Assembly: GCA_965203795.1 (NCBI GenBank)
Contig: OZ241915.1
Location: forward strand, 3,038,001-3,102,000
Source: CBDBBY01 sp965203795
GTDB lineage: Bacteria; Pseudomonadota; Alphaproteobacteria; Rhodobacterales; Rhodobacteraceae
Length of the DNA stretch: 64,000 nt
Direction: 5' to 3'
The position numbers and the translations under genes were made by a program. Below are positions 25,270-34,497 of the stretch, one piece after another. The notes under the pieces were generated by a model. It was not told where the DNA came from, did not search any database, and was given only the letters and a program-made list of their open reading frames with translations. Numbering within the stretch: the stretch's first letter is position 1; each line of letters opens with the position of its first letter.

Positions 25270-26751
25270 ATGGGACGGATTCTGGCGATCGACCAGGGAA
25301 CAACCTCGAGCAGAGCGCTGCTGTTCGACCAGGAGCTGAATCCGATTGCCGTCGGGCAGAAGGAATTCACGCAGCACTTTCCGAAATCCGGATGGGTGGA
25401 GCACGATCCCGAAGAAATCTGGTCGACAACGATCGAGTCCTGCAAGAGCGCCCTTCAAGGCGGCGACGAGCTGGCTGCAATCGGAATTACCAACCAGCGG
25501 GAAACCGTGGTCGTGTGGGATCGCCACACCGGAGCGCCCGCATGCAAAGCGATTGTCTGGCAGGACCGGCGCACTTCGGAAACTTGCGCGAAGCTGCGTG
25601 CCGAAGGGCTGGAAGAAACGGTCACTGAAAAGACGGGCCTTCTCCTCGACCCGTATTTTTCGGCAACCAAGCTTTCCTGGGTCCTTTCGAATGTGGAGGG
25701 CGCGAGGCAGCGGGCTGAAGACGGCCGCCTGCTCTTCGGCACGGTCGACAGCTACCTGATCTGGCGGCTGACAGGCGGAAAGTCGCACGTGACGGACGCG
25801 ACGAACGCGTCGCGCACGATGCTCTACAACCTGGAAGCAGGCGACTGGGACGAGGAGCTGCTGGAGACGTTTTCGATTCCGCGCCGGATGCTCCCCGAGG
25901 TTCTGGACAGCGCGGCGGAGTTCGGAACCGCCGATCCGTCGATTTTCGGGCGCGCGCTTCCCATCCGCGGCGTCGCGGGCGACCAGCAGGCCGCGACGGT
26001 TGGACAAGCCTGCTTCCGGCCCGGCATGCTCAAGTCGACATACGGCACCGGCTGCTTCGCCCTCCTCAACACCGGCCGGGTTCGGATGCGGTCGAAGAAC
26101 CGCTTGCTTGCCACGACCGCCTACCGGCTGAACGGCGAAACCACGTTCGCTTTGGAGGGGTCGATCTTCATTGCCGGAGCTGTCGTCCAATGGCTGAGGG
26201 ACGCGCTCGGCTTCGTTGCCGAGGCGGGCGAAACCGCCGCGCTCGCCGAAGCCGCCGACACGGAGCAGCGGATTTACATCGTGCCCGCGTTCACGGGCCT
26301 CGGCGCTCCCTACTGGGACGCCGACTGCCGGGGCGCGGTCTTCGGGCTGACACGCAACAGCGGCAAGGCCGAATTCGCCCGCGCCGCCTTGGAAAGCGTG
26401 GCGTTCCAAACCCGCGACCTCTACGAGGCCATGGCGGCCGACGCCCCCGGCCTCGGAGCGTCGATCCTGCGCGTGGACGGCGGCATGGCCGCAAGCGACT
26501 GGACGTTGCAGGCGATCGCGGACCAGCTTGACGCGCCGGTGGACCGGCCCGCGGTCACGGAAACGACCGCGCTGGGGGCGGCGTATCTCGCAGGATTCCA
26601 GTCCGGCCTTTGCCCGCCGCCGGAGGAATTCGCGTCAAGCTGGTCGCTTGAGCGGAGGTTCGAACCGAAGGCGGATCCCGCCGCGCGGAGCCGGGCCTAC
26701 GAAGGCTGGAAGGACGCTGTGCATCGGACCTTGAGCAGCGGCCGGCCCTGA
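25270..26751 (+). CDS. glpK: Glycerol kinase
   Basis: A 493-residue FGGY-family kinase. The N-terminus Ile-Asp-Gln-Gly-Thr-Thr-Ser-Ser-Arg, the substrate residues in Thr-Asn-Gln-Arg-Glu-Thr, Trp-Gln-Asp-Arg-Arg-Thr, and the C-terminal Asp-Gly-Gly-Met-Ala and Thr-Ala-Leu-Gly-Ala-Ala are all present. It phosphorylates glycerol to glycerol-3-phosphate. AAGGAG lies nine bases before ATG 25270. No glycerol transporter or GlpD is nearby, so it seems to stand alone. Confidence 0.97.
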   Translation: MGRILAIDQGTTSSRALLFDQELNPIAVGQKEFTQHFPKSGWVEHDPEEIWSTTIESCKSALQGGDELAAIGITNQRETVVVWDRHTGAPACKAIVWQDRRTSETCAKLRAEGLEETVTEKTGLLLDPYFSATKLSWVLSNVEGARQRAEDGRLLFGTVDSYLIWRLTGGKSHVTDATNASRTMLYNLEAGDWDEELLETFSIPRRMLPEVLDSAAEFGTADPSIFGRALPIRGVAGDQQAATVGQACFRPGMLKSTYGTGCFALLNTGRVRMRSKNRLLATTAYRLNGETTFALEGSIFIAGAVVQWLRDALGFVAEAGETAALAEAADTEQRIYIVPAFTGLGAPYWDADCRGAVFGLTRNSGKAEFARAALESVAFQTRDLYEAMAADAPGLGASILRVDGGMAASDWTLQAIADQLDAPVDRPAVTETTALGAAYLAGFQSGLCPPPEEFASSWSLERRFEPKADPAARSRAYEGWKDAVHRTLSSGRP

Positions 26752-26776
26752 AATCCAGACATCCGCGAGGGCCGGC
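26741..26776. terminator. Stem-loop between convergent glpK and GntR genes
   Basis: GCCGGCCCT (26741-26749) pairs perfectly with AGGGCCGGC (26768-26776) across an 18-base loop, overlapping the glpK stop. No T-run follows on either strand, so it may be a transcript-end stabiliser rather than a classical terminator. Confidence 0.4.
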
Positions 26777-26845
26777 GGCGATTCGGATCGCTCCGTCCGG
26801 CAGGAAAGCCGCGCCGCCGCGGGCGCGATTCCGCCGCCGGGTCCT

Positions 26846-27601
26846 TCAGCCGCCGCCGGCCGACGCAAACTCCGCGGTTTCGAAACCGGAGCTCTTCAGC
26901 AGTTCCTCGAACCGCTCGCGGAACAGAAGCGCGTGCTCCGTCATGACAGAGACCAGCGAATCCCTGTCCCTTTCGGCAATGCTTGCAATGATCATTTCGT
27001 GCTGGGCGATCACTCGGTCGCCGGGCTCGCTGATGCTTCCCTGCTCCCTGGACTGCCGCCGGTAGATGTAGAACGACGCGCGCCGGGCGAGATTGTGCAG
27101 ATCGCCCGAATACTGCTCGACAAAGCGGTTCTCCACGGCTCGCGCGATTCTGCCGTGGAACCGCGCGTTGATCTCCGTGATTCTGAGCAGGTCCATCTTC
27201 GCGGCTGCCCTCACGAACGAAGCCTGCATTCGCCGAAGATCGTCGGCCAGCCCGGGATGCTCGAGCTTGCAGACCGATGCGACCATGCGTTCCGCAAGGA
27301 CGTAGGCGTCAAGCAGAGCGACGAGCCCCTCGAGATCCATCGGGGCCACGAAGGCGCCTCGGTTGCTCCGGACCGTAACAAGCCCTTCCGAAATCAGCCT
27401 GTTGATCGCCTCGCGTGCGGGCGTGCGGCTCAGGCCGAACCTCCCGAGAAGCGATTTCTCCTCGATCGGCTCGCCGGGCTCCAAGGTCAGATCAAGTATC
27501 CGGTCGCGCAGGAATCTGGTCGCCGCGTCCGTCAGCGACGCGCCGCCCGCCTTGCGGGCGCCGATGCCGAACGCTTCATCCCCGACGTTCGCGCCGCTCA
27601 T
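26846..27601 (-). CDS. GntR-family regulator, FCD (FadR) subfamily
   Basis: A 251-residue repressor-type protein. The winged helix (about residues 15-85) has Leu-Arg-Asp-Arg-Ile-Leu, Gly-Arg-Phe-Gly-Leu-Ser-Arg-Thr-Pro-Ala-Arg-Glu-Ala and Arg-Ser-Asn-Arg-Gly-Ala-Phe-Val. The all-helical FCD ligand domain follows, with a metal/ligand His in Asn-Ala-Arg-Phe-His and Gln-His-Glu-Met-Ile. ATG 27601 overlaps the hyuB stop (ATGA), making this the last gene of the six-gene operon. It probably senses the island's substrate and may bind the inverted repeat at 33498-33516. The frame is open 90 codons upstream, but that part overlaps hyuB. Confidence 0.92.
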   Translation of the reverse strand: MSGANVGDEAFGIGARKAGGASLTDAATRFLRDRILDLTLEPGEPIEEKSLLGRFGLSRTPAREAINRLISEGLVTVRSNRGAFVAPMDLEGLVALLDAYVLAERMVASVCKLEHPGLADDLRRMQASFVRAAAKMDLLRITEINARFHGRIARAVENRFVEQYSGDLHNLARRASFYIYRRQSREQGSISEPGDRVIAQHEMIIASIAERDRDSLVSVMTEHALLFRERFEELLKSSGFETAEFASAGGG

Positions 27602-29280
27602 TCCAGCCGGCCGCCGCGCGCCTGAGCGTATTCCGATTCCAGGAATTCCAGCGAATATTTCGCGCTTTCCAAATCGCGCCTCAGATCCGTCAAGGCTCTC
27701 CCCGAACTCTCCCCGTATCCGCCCCCGCCCGCCGTCACGACGCTTACGCAGCTGTCGGGCCCGACCTTCAGCGCGGACGGCTTGTTCGCGAGTCTCTCTT
27801 CTCCGCCCCCGTCCTTGACGACAGCGAACCGGCCGGCGGACCCGGGCCGGCCTCCGAACAGGCCCCACGGCTCGTTGACGAACCTCTCGCCCTGCCCCGA
27901 GAACGTCGTTTCATGGCCGAGCGGACGGTAGTCCCGCCGCAGCCCGAGCCCGCCGCGATGCGTTCCCGGCCCGCCGGATTCCTCCACGAATCCGTACCGC
28001 TCGATCATCAGGGGGTACTCCAGCTCCATCGCTTCGATCGGAAGATTCGAAGTGTTGGTCATATGGACCTGAACGCCGTCCGTGCCGTCCCTGTAGGATC
28101 GTCCGCCAGCGCCGCCGCCGAGCGTCTCCAAGTACACGTAGTACTTTCCGCCGGGATCCTGTCCGAAAAAAGCCGCGGAGGTGTTCGCGCCGTTCCCCGC
28201 CGCGATGACCCGGTCGGGGCATGCGGGCGCAAGCGCGCCCAGAATCACGTCCACGATCCGCTGGCAGGTCTGCGCCCGCGCGGCCGACGCGCCGGGGAAG
28301 CGGGCGTTCACAATGGACCCTTCGGGAGCCTTTATCGTCACGGGCTCCAGCATGCCGTGGTTCTGCGGACAGTCGGGATCCAGCAGCACCTTCAGACAGT
28401 ACAGGCAGCTGGCCTGGAGGCCTGCCTTCGTTACGTTGATGTTCCCTTCGACTTGCGAATCCGTGCCGGAGAAATCGAACTCGATCCGGCCGCCGGCCAC
28501 CGTGATCTTCAGCCTGATTCCGATGTCCGTGCGCGACACCCCGTCGTCGTCCACGACATCCTGGAACTCGTACTCGCCATCGGCCAGCTCCGAGATCCCA
28601 AGCCGGGTTCTCTTGGCGACCGCGGCAATTATGGCGTCGCATCCCTCGCGAATCCGGCCTCCGCCCCATTTCCTGATCAGAGCCCGGCACCTGCGGAGTC
28701 CCAGCTGGTTGGCCGCGATCTGGGCATTGTAGTCTCCGCGCCGCTCTTCGGGAACGCGGACGTTGAGCAGGATCAGATCCATGACTTCCTGGAGGATCTC
28801 GTAATCCCTGAACAGGCGGATGGGCGGAATCCGCAGCCCCTCCTGGTAAATCTCCGTCATCCCGCCGGCCATCGAGCCCGGCGCCATTCCGCCGATGTCC
28901 GCGTGATGGGCGATGTTGCAGACGAACATCGCCAGCTCTCCGGAATGGAACACCGGAGCGGCGAGAGCCACGTCGGGCAGATGCGATCCCCGGCCGACAT
29001 ATGGATCGTTGGATATGAACATGTCGCCCGGCCGGATCCCCTTGGCGCCGTACTTCTCAAGAACGACCTCGACCAAGCCGAGCATCGAGGCGAGATGGAG
29101 CGGCATGCTCTCTCCCTGCACGACGACCCGGCCGCACGCGTCGAACAGGGCGGTCGAGTGGTCCCGGCGCTCCTTGATGTTCGTGGAGTAGGAGCTTTTC
29201 ATCAACGCGATGTACATTTCGTCGGCGATGCTGGACATCGCGTGCCGGAGGATCTCCGCCTCGATCGCCTGGACCGCCAC
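27598..29280 (-). CDS. hyuB: Hydantoinase B / oxoprolinase family subunit
   Basis: A 560-residue protein of the HyuB family, the partner of HyuA in ATP-dependent cyclic-amide hydrolases (hydantoinases, N-methylhydantoinase, acetone carboxylase alpha relatives). Marks include Glu-Ile-Leu-Arg-His near the start, Glu-Arg-Arg-Asp-His-Ser-Thr-Ala-Leu, Asn-Asp-Pro-Tyr-Val-Gly, His-His-Ala-Asp-Ile-Gly-Gly and a C-terminal Gly-Gly-Gly-Gly-Tyr-Gly. GTG 29280 has GGAG about eight bases upstream and lies one base after the hyuA stop; longer readings run antisense to protein sense. Substrate unknown. Confidence 0.92.
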   Translation of the reverse strand: MAVQAIEAEILRHAMSSIADEMYIALMKSSYSTNIKERRDHSTALFDACGRVVVQGESMPLHLASMLGLVEVVLEKYGAKGIRPGDMFISNDPYVGRGSHLPDVALAAPVFHSGELAMFVCNIAHHADIGGMAPGSMAGGMTEIYQEGLRIPPIRLFRDYEILQEVMDLILLNVRVPEERRGDYNAQIAANQLGLRRCRALIRKWGGGRIREGCDAIIAAVAKRTRLGISELADGEYEFQDVVDDDGVSRTDIGIRLKITVAGGRIEFDFSGTDSQVEGNINVTKAGLQASCLYCLKVLLDPDCPQNHGMLEPVTIKAPEGSIVNARFPGASAARAQTCQRIVDVILGALAPACPDRVIAAGNGANTSAAFFGQDPGGKYYVYLETLGGGAGGRSYRDGTDGVQVHMTNTSNLPIEAMELEYPLMIERYGFVEESGGPGTHRGGLGLRRDYRPLGHETTFSGQGERFVNEPWGLFGGRPGSAGRFAVVKDGGGEERLANKPSALKVGPDSCVSVVTAGGGGYGESSGRALTDLRRDLESAKYSLEFLESEYAQARGGRLE

Positions 29281-29281
29281 G

Positions 29282-31318
29282 CTACTGCTCCGCGATTTCC
29301 AGCAACAGGTTGCCGAGGTCGTCCGGCACGCAGGAGCACTCCGGATACACCAGCACCGTGGCGTCCATCTGCTCGATGATCGCGGGCCCCTCAAGCCGCG
29401 CGCCCGCGCCCAAGTCCCGGCGATCGAATACCGGAGTCTCAATGAATCCGTCCTCGCCGAACATGGTTTTCCGGAATTCCTTCGGCCGCGGCGTTCCGCG
29501 CGGTTCCGGCAAAGGCAAAGGCGGCAGCTCCTGCGCCTCGACCGCCTTTGCCGCGACATGCACCAGCTGGACCGGCTCCGTCGGAGAGGCGAAGCCGTAG
29601 CTGGACCTGTGCGCGTCCTGGAAGTCCGCGCGCAGCCGGTCCGCGAGTTCTTGATCCGGCATCAACGGATCGATCGGAACCTGGATTTCGAAATTCTGGC
29701 CGAAATACCGCACTGCCGCCGTCCAGACGCATCTCCGGTCCGCGTCCTTGACCTTCTCCTGCTTGAACCAGTCGCGCGCCCGGGATTCCAGCTCGCCGAT
29801 CCGGGCACGCAATTCGGGCATGCTCCGCGCATCCAGTTCTACAAAGACTGCGGAGACGAAATCCGCGGCGAGATTCGCTCCCAGCGCCCCTTCCGCGCAA
29901 AGGATTCCCGGGTTCGGTGGAACAGCCACACGCCGGATTCCCAGTTCGCGGGCAACGTCGGAAGCGTGGAGCGGGCCCGCTCCGCCGTAGGCGAACAGCG
30001 AGAATTCGCGCGGGTCGTGGCCGCGCTCCAGAGATACCGAGCGGATGGCCTTGACCATGGTGGCGCATGCCACCCGGACGATCCCCAAAGCGGTTTCCTC
30101 GGCCGATGCTCCAAGCTGCCGGGCAAGTCCGCTTATTGCGGATTCGGCGAGGCCGCATTCGATAGGCATCCTGCCCCCGAGCAGGGCCGCGCGGTTCAGC
30201 CGTCCGAGGACCACGTTGGCGTCGGTCAGCGTGGCTTCCGTTCCGCCCAGCGAGTAGCAGGCGGGGCCGGGGACTGCGCCCGCGCTGCGGGGCCCGACCT
30301 TCAGCAGGCCGTCACGGCCGACCCATGCGACGGAGCCTCCGCCGGCGCCGACCGCGACGACATCCAGCGCCGGAATCCGTATCGGAAAGCCCGCCAGGTC
30401 CCGCTCGCCGACCTCGGCCGCGCGCCCGTCCAGCAGCAGCGCGACATCCGCGCTCGTGCCGCCGACGTCCAGAGTAATGACCTTCGGCATTCCCGCGGCC
30501 CGCCTGGACGCGCCTTGGACTCCGGCCGCCGGGCCGGAAAGGCATGCGCGCACCGGCAGCTGCCGCGCCATGCGCACGGACATCAGGCCACCCGAGCTCT
30601 GGCCGATTTTTACCTCGACAGGGATTCCAAGCCGTTCGGCCCCCGACGCCAGGCGATCCAGATACGGGCCGACAACGGTAAGCAGCGCGCCGTTCAGCAC
30701 CGCTGTCGAGAAGCGCTCGTACTCCCTGAACTCCGGATAAACGGAGGAGGATGTCAGCACGGAAACGGCATCGGGAAGGAGTCCCCTCAGCATCTCCGCG
30801 GCGCGGTTCTCGTCTTCCGGATGCGCGTAGGAGTGCAGAAAGCATACGACGACGCAGTCCACGCCTCTTTCCGAAAGCGCGCGCGCCGCACGCGCCACCG
30901 CCTCCTCGTCGAGAGGGACGCGGGAAGTTCCGTTCGCGAGCGTCCTTTGCGGCACTTCGAGCCGTTCGGAACGATCGACCAGAGGCGGCGGATGGTCCTT
31001 GTGCATGTCGTACACGGTCGGCCGGGTCTGCCGCCCTATTTCGACCAGATCCCGGAATCCTTCCGAGGTCACGACCGCGACCTTTCCGCACTTGCGCTGT
31101 ATGAGGGCGTTGGTTCCGACGGTCGTGCCGTGGGCCAGCCGCCGGACCGCCGCCGCCGAAAGCCCGTTCCGCTCCAGAATTTCGGAAAGGCCGTCGACAA
31201 CCGCGCGCTCGGGCGCCTCCGGCGTAGATGCGACCTTGTGAAGCAGCAGGCCGCCGCCATCGGCGAGACTGACGGAGATGTCTGTGAACGTTCCCCCTAC
31301 GTCCACCCCGACATGCAT
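29282..31318 (-). CDS. hyuA: Hydantoinase A / oxoprolinase family subunit
   Basis: A 678-residue ATP-grasping subunit. The N-terminal phosphate site Gly-Val-Asp-Val-Gly-Gly-Thr-Phe-Thr-Asp is diagnostic, followed by His-Gly-Thr-Thr-Val-Gly-Thr-Asn-Ala and, in the middle, Leu-Asp-Val-Gly-Gly-Thr-Ser-Ala-Asp and Tyr-Gly-Gly-Ala-Gly-Pro. With HyuB it should open a cyclic amide such as a hydantoin at the cost of ATP. The start ATG (31318) directly abuts the monooxygenase stop, with no base between. A 1130-codon frame on the opposite strand over this region is a shadow. Confidence 0.94.
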   Translation of the reverse strand: MHVGVDVGGTFTDISVSLADGGGLLLHKVASTPEAPERAVVDGLSEILERNGLSAAAVRRLAHGTTVGTNALIQRKCGKVAVVTSEGFRDLVEIGRQTRPTVYDMHKDHPPPLVDRSERLEVPQRTLANGTSRVPLDEEAVARAARALSERGVDCVVVCFLHSYAHPEDENRAAEMLRGLLPDAVSVLTSSSVYPEFREYERFSTAVLNGALLTVVGPYLDRLASGAERLGIPVEVKIGQSSGGLMSVRMARQLPVRACLSGPAAGVQGASRRAAGMPKVITLDVGGTSADVALLLDGRAAEVGERDLAGFPIRIPALDVVAVGAGGGSVAWVGRDGLLKVGPRSAGAVPGPACYSLGGTEATLTDANVVLGRLNRAALLGGRMPIECGLAESAISGLARQLGASAEETALGIVRVACATMVKAIRSVSLERGHDPREFSLFAYGGAGPLHASDVARELGIRRVAVPPNPGILCAEGALGANLAADFVSAVFVELDARSMPELRARIGELESRARDWFKQEKVKDADRRCVWTAAVRYFGQNFEIQVPIDPLMPDQELADRLRADFQDAHRSSYGFASPTEPVQLVHVAAKAVEAQELPPLPLPEPRGTPRPKEFRKTMFGEDGFIETPVFDRRDLGAGARLEGPAIIEQMDATVLVYPECSCVPDDLGNLLLEIAEQ

Positions 31319-32626
31319 TCAGGCCGCCTCCATCGGAAGCGGTTCCGCCGGGATCCGGCCCTCGCGGGCAATCCGGTCCGCGACCGCGCGGGCGTCCTCG
31401 CCGACCCCGTAAAGGATTCCGGACTTCCTCCAGGTCATCCAGTTGAGGCCGCAGAAATAGAGTCCCGGCACCCGCGTCGCGCCGTTCGGGGCTTCCGGAT
31501 AGCCGGAGCCGTCGAGAACCGGAAACTTGATCCACGAGAAGTCGTATCCGAACCCCGTCGCCCAAATGACGGTCCGGATCGACGATCGCTCAAGCGAGAT
31601 CGTCCGCGCCGACGGGACCGGCACCCGTTCCGGCCAATCCGCGTCCTGCGGGTCCGCTTCGGCGGACGGCGCCGACTGGCCTGTCTCCTTGATGTGCGCA
31701 TCGATCGAGGCGCGGATCTCGGCCGCGAAGCGGTCCGCGTGCGCGATGTTCTCCGCCAGGCTTCCGTCGAGCCTGAGCAGATCCCCGTCAACGGACTCCG
31801 TCCGGCCAAGCAGGCGGACGCCCCTGGAGTGGAAGTTCCAAAGGCCGACGCTGGCGCCCCCGTCGCGCCCGGTGACATGCGGATCTCCGCGGAACCTTTC
31901 CGCAGGATTCCCGAGCTGGTCCGGTGTGCGGTCCAGCGTTCCCATTTCCGCTTGCCATTCCAGGCAGTCCCTGCCCCGGTAGCGCCGCGGAAGCCGTCCG
32001 GCCCGGCCTGCGGAAAAATGCACCGTCCGCCCGGACCTCAGCAAATCCTCGACGATCTGGCATCCCGTCTGTCCGGATCCGACCACGAGAGCCGCGCCGT
32101 CGGGAAGCTGGCCCGGATTCTTGTAGTCCTCCGCGTGAAGCTGGAGCACGGTGTCGGGCAATCCCGAGGAGATCCCGGGCACCTTCGGCGCCTGGTAGGT
32201 CGCGGTCGCCACGACGACGGAATCCGCGGCGATGTCGCCGGCCGAAGTCTCCACAATGAAGCGGGGGCCGGCCGCGCCGGAAGGCCGAACCCTTGTCGCC
32301 TCCACGCCGGTGCGAATCGGCGCCCCGAATCCGGCCGCCCAGTCCCGCATCCGGCCGACGAATTCGTCGCGAGGCATGAACCCGCCCGGGTCGGCGCCGA
32401 GGCGCTTCCAGTCGGGCAGCCTGATGGTCCAGTTCGGAGTCACCAGGCAGAACGAATCCCATCTCCGGTTCATCCAGCTGTCGGCGATGGTCCCTCGCTC
32501 GAGCACCACATGCTCGATTCCGCAGCGCGCAAGGTGGCAGCTGGTGGAAAGCCCGCCTTGCCCCGCTCCGATCACGACCGCGCCGGCGCGTTCCGGCACT
32601 AGGCCCCGAAGCCTGGCCCCGTCCAT
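31319..32626 (-). CDS. Flavin-containing monooxygenase-like oxidoreductase
   Basis: A 435-residue protein with an FAD Gly-Ala-Gly-Gln-Gly-Gly-Leu near residue 19, an NADPH-type Gly-Ser-Gly-Gln-Thr-Gly in the middle and the C-terminal Ala-Thr-Gly-Phe-Gly-Tyr-Asp, as in CzcO/flavin monooxygenase-like proteins. Such enzymes hydroxylate nitrogen or sulfur or carry out Baeyer-Villiger oxidations. Its position between DinB-like and hyuA genes suggests it acts on the same substrate. The first 28 bases overlap the DinB-like gene end. Confidence 0.85.
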   Translation of the reverse strand: MDGARLRGLVPERAGAVVIGAGQGGLSTSCHLARCGIEHVVLERGTIADSWMNRRWDSFCLVTPNWTIRLPDWKRLGADPGGFMPRDEFVGRMRDWAAGFGAPIRTGVEATRVRPSGAAGPRFIVETSAGDIAADSVVVATATYQAPKVPGISSGLPDTVLQLHAEDYKNPGQLPDGAALVVGSGQTGCQIVEDLLRSGRTVHFSAGRAGRLPRRYRGRDCLEWQAEMGTLDRTPDQLGNPAERFRGDPHVTGRDGGASVGLWNFHSRGVRLLGRTESVDGDLLRLDGSLAENIAHADRFAAEIRASIDAHIKETGQSAPSAEADPQDADWPERVPVPSARTISLERSSIRTVIWATGFGYDFSWIKFPVLDGSGYPEAPNGATRVPGLYFCGLNWMTWRKSGILYGVGEDARAVADRIAREGRIPAEPLPMEAA

Positions 32627-33132
32627 TCGTCCACGTCGCCGCGCCCGAACTTCACTACATCCACAGGAGGCGGGTTCGCGCCCGCATGGCTGATCATGTG
32701 GTGCACCTGGCCCCGGTGGTGGATCTGGTGCTGGAACAGGTTCGTCAGGCAGAGCCTCAGCGGCAGCGCGAAATACTCGTCGCTGTCCATGCCCACGGCC
32801 TTGAACCTGAGCTCGCCCTCAAGCGCGGTCGGGTCGAGCGTCGCGCAGAATTCGGCATACCAGCTGTCGTTCTTCCGATGGGCGGATTCCAATTCGGCGA
32901 AGTCGTCGTAGAGAACCTCGTCGAGCCTAGTGTATGACGTGGGCTTCTTCTCAAGCCGCTCCCTGTAGATGAGATCGGCCAGCAGAATGTGATTCATGGT
33001 GTTGTGGATCGAACGGAAGAACGCCCGCCGGTCCTTCTTCCGGTCGGCGTCCCCGATCCTTGACAGGGCGTTGTAGATCCTGTCGTTCGCCCAAGCGTTG
33101 TACCGGGCCGCGGTCGGCAAATCCAAAAGCAT
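32599..33132 (-). CDS. DinB-like four-helix metalloprotein
   Basis: A 177-residue DinB/YfiT-like protein. The N-terminus (Tyr-Asn-Ala-Trp-Ala-Asn-Asp) and the three metal-binding His positions, in Met-Asn-His-Ile-Leu and the His-Gln-Ile-His-His-Arg-Gly-Gln segment, are clear. Related proteins are thiol-dependent transferases using mycothiol, bacillithiol or glutathione; others have no known role. It sits between the ABM-like and monooxygenase genes in the operon. Confidence 0.85.
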   Translation of the reverse strand: MLLDLPTAARYNAWANDRIYNALSRIGDADRKKDRRAFFRSIHNTMNHILLADLIYRERLEKKPTSYTRLDEVLYDDFAELESAHRKNDSWYAEFCATLDPTALEGELRFKAVGMDSDEYFALPLRLCLTNLFQHQIHHRGQVHHMISHAGANPPPVDVVKFGRGDVDEWTGPGFGA

Positions 33133-33138
33133 GGGAAA

Positions 33139-33468
33139 TCACTCCGCGCGGCCCGGGCCCGGCTTCCGTTCGCACCGCGCCCTGATTTCGAAGGATTTGG
33201 CGACCGGCCGGTGACCGTCCACGTACATGTGGTCGAACATGCGGGTGACCGCTGCAAGATCCGGGCCCTCGGCGAACCGCTCGTGGGACTCCGAGTCTCT
33301 CCAGATCGAAAAAGCGATGCGGTCCTCGCCTCCGGCTTCGCCGAGAAGCTGGGCCTCGACAAAGCCGTCGCAGCTTTGCAGGATCGGCGCGGCGCGCTCA
33401 GCGAAGAGCGCGCTGTCCTCCCCCCAGCTCTCCTCCCTGCATTTCCAGAACGCCATTCTGACCAGCAC
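33139..33468 (-). CDS. ABM-like dimeric alpha/beta barrel protein
   Basis: A 109-residue single domain with a first beta strand (Leu-Val-Arg-Met-Ala-Phe), a helix with Phe-Ala-Glu-Arg-Ala-Ala-Pro, a strand around Gly-Phe-Val-Glu-Ala-Gln and a Ser-Ile-Trp-Arg-Asp-Ser-Glu-Ser-His motif, as in antibiotic-biosynthesis-monooxygenase-like proteins. Three in-frame starts exist; GTG 33468 is chosen for GGAGG seven bases upstream and because it keeps the first strand. It leads the minus-strand operon, just inside the shared divergent promoter region. Confidence 0.68.
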   Translation of the reverse strand: MLVRMAFWKCREESWGEDSALFAERAAPILQSCDGFVEAQLLGEAGGEDRIAFSIWRDSESHERFAEGPDLAAVTRMFDHMYVDGHRPVAKSFEIRARCERKPGPGRAE

Positions 33469-33497
33469 GCCCGTGCCTCCACCGATCACCCGCTTCC

Positions 33498-33516
33498 GAT
33501 ATATTCCAAATATATC
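33498..33516. promoter_or_regulatory. AT-rich inverted repeat, candidate operator of the catabolic island
   Basis: GATATATT-CCA-AATATATC is a perfect 8-base inverted repeat with a 3-base spacer in the 118-base gap between the minus-strand operon and the plus-strand hydrolase-TRAP run. Its AT content stands out from the GC-rich surroundings. Size and symmetry fit a dimeric regulator such as the FCD-type GntR encoded at the end of the operon. The regulator-site link is inferred. Confidence 0.55.
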
Positions 33517-33586
33517 AGCCTTGCAACAGCCGCCCGGCGGCGGTAGTATGCGCCGTCCGGCGTTTTCGGCTTCGGGAGGGCAAGAA

Positions 33587-34447
33587 TTGCCAGAGCTGGC
33601 TTACGGGCCCTACGACCAGGAAGGCCTCGACCTCGAATACGACATGAAGAGGCGGTGCCCGCACTTCGCCGAGACGTTCGCCTCCTACCAGCCGGTGAAC
33701 GATCGGATGGTGAGCGAATTCGACTGCAGGCTCGACGTCAAGTTCGGAGCTTCCCCGGGCGAAACGCTCGACGTCTGGCCCGGCAGAGACGGAAACGCCC
33801 CGGTCGCCTTCTTCATTCACGGGGGCTACTGGCGCTCGTTCGACAAGGCGATGTTCCGCTATGTAGCCGAGCGGTTCGTCGAGGCCGGCGCCGCGGTCGT
33901 GCTCAACAACTACGATCTGTGCCCGGAAGTGACGATGACGGAAATCGTCAGGCAGAACCGGGCGGCGCTCGCCTGGACGTACCGCAACGCCAAGGAGATC
34001 GGCGCCGACCGGGACCGCATCCATGTAACCGGGCATTCCGCTGGCGGGCATTTGGCCGCCATTCTGCTCGCCACCGATTGGAAGCCTCTCGGCCTTCCAG
34101 GCGACATCGTGAAGAGCGCCCTTCCCTTGAGCGGGCTCTTCGACCTGGAGCCAATCCGGCTCTCCTATCTGAACGCCGATCTGCGCATGGACGAGGAGGA
34201 GGCGAGGAGCCTTTCGCCCGTGAACTCCGTGCCTGACCGGATGCCTCCGACAGTGGTCGCGGTGGGAGGCGGCGAAACCGACGAGTTCCGGAGGCAGTCC
34301 CGCGTGTACGTGGACGCCTGCCGTAGCAAAGGGCACGACGCAAGCTATCTCGAAGTCGGGAACTGCGACCATGTTTTCGTAGCGGGCGAATACCGGAACC
34401 CGTCGAGCCCGCTGGCCGCCGCGATGTTCGCCCAGATGGGCCTCTGA
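33587..34447 (+). CDS. Alpha/beta hydrolase, arylformamidase (kynurenine formamidase)-like
   Basis: A 286-residue alpha/beta hydrolase. The oxyanion motif Phe-Ile-His-Gly-Gly-Tyr-Trp-Arg and nucleophile Gly-His-Ser-Ala-Gly-Gly-His are those of the kynurenine-formamidase-like group, and the C-terminal Cys-Asp-His supplies the catalytic His. Such enzymes hydrolyse formamides, carbamates or esters. TTG 33587 has GGGAGGG six bases upstream and is preferred over ATG 33548, which has no ribosome site. It starts the plus-strand arm of the island, 50 bases before dctP. Confidence 0.83.
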   Translation: MPELAYGPYDQEGLDLEYDMKRRCPHFAETFASYQPVNDRMVSEFDCRLDVKFGASPGETLDVWPGRDGNAPVAFFIHGGYWRSFDKAMFRYVAERFVEAGAAVVLNNYDLCPEVTMTEIVRQNRAALAWTYRNAKEIGADRDRIHVTGHSAGGHLAAILLATDWKPLGLPGDIVKSALPLSGLFDLEPIRLSYLNADLRMDEEEARSLSPVNSVPDRMPPTVVAVGGGETDEFRRQSRVYVDACRSKGHDASYLEVGNCDHVFVAGEYRNPSSPLAAAMFAQMGL

Positions 34448-34497
34448 CACCGCGCTTCGACCGGATTCCAAACTCAAAAACAGGGAGATCCATTACA

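Noticed and set aside
29210..32602. A 1130-codon open frame on the plus strand opposite hyuA, hyuB and the monooxygenase
   Set aside because: It is antisense to three well-supported genes, Arg/Pro/His-rich, and explained by high GC keeping the opposite frame free of stops.
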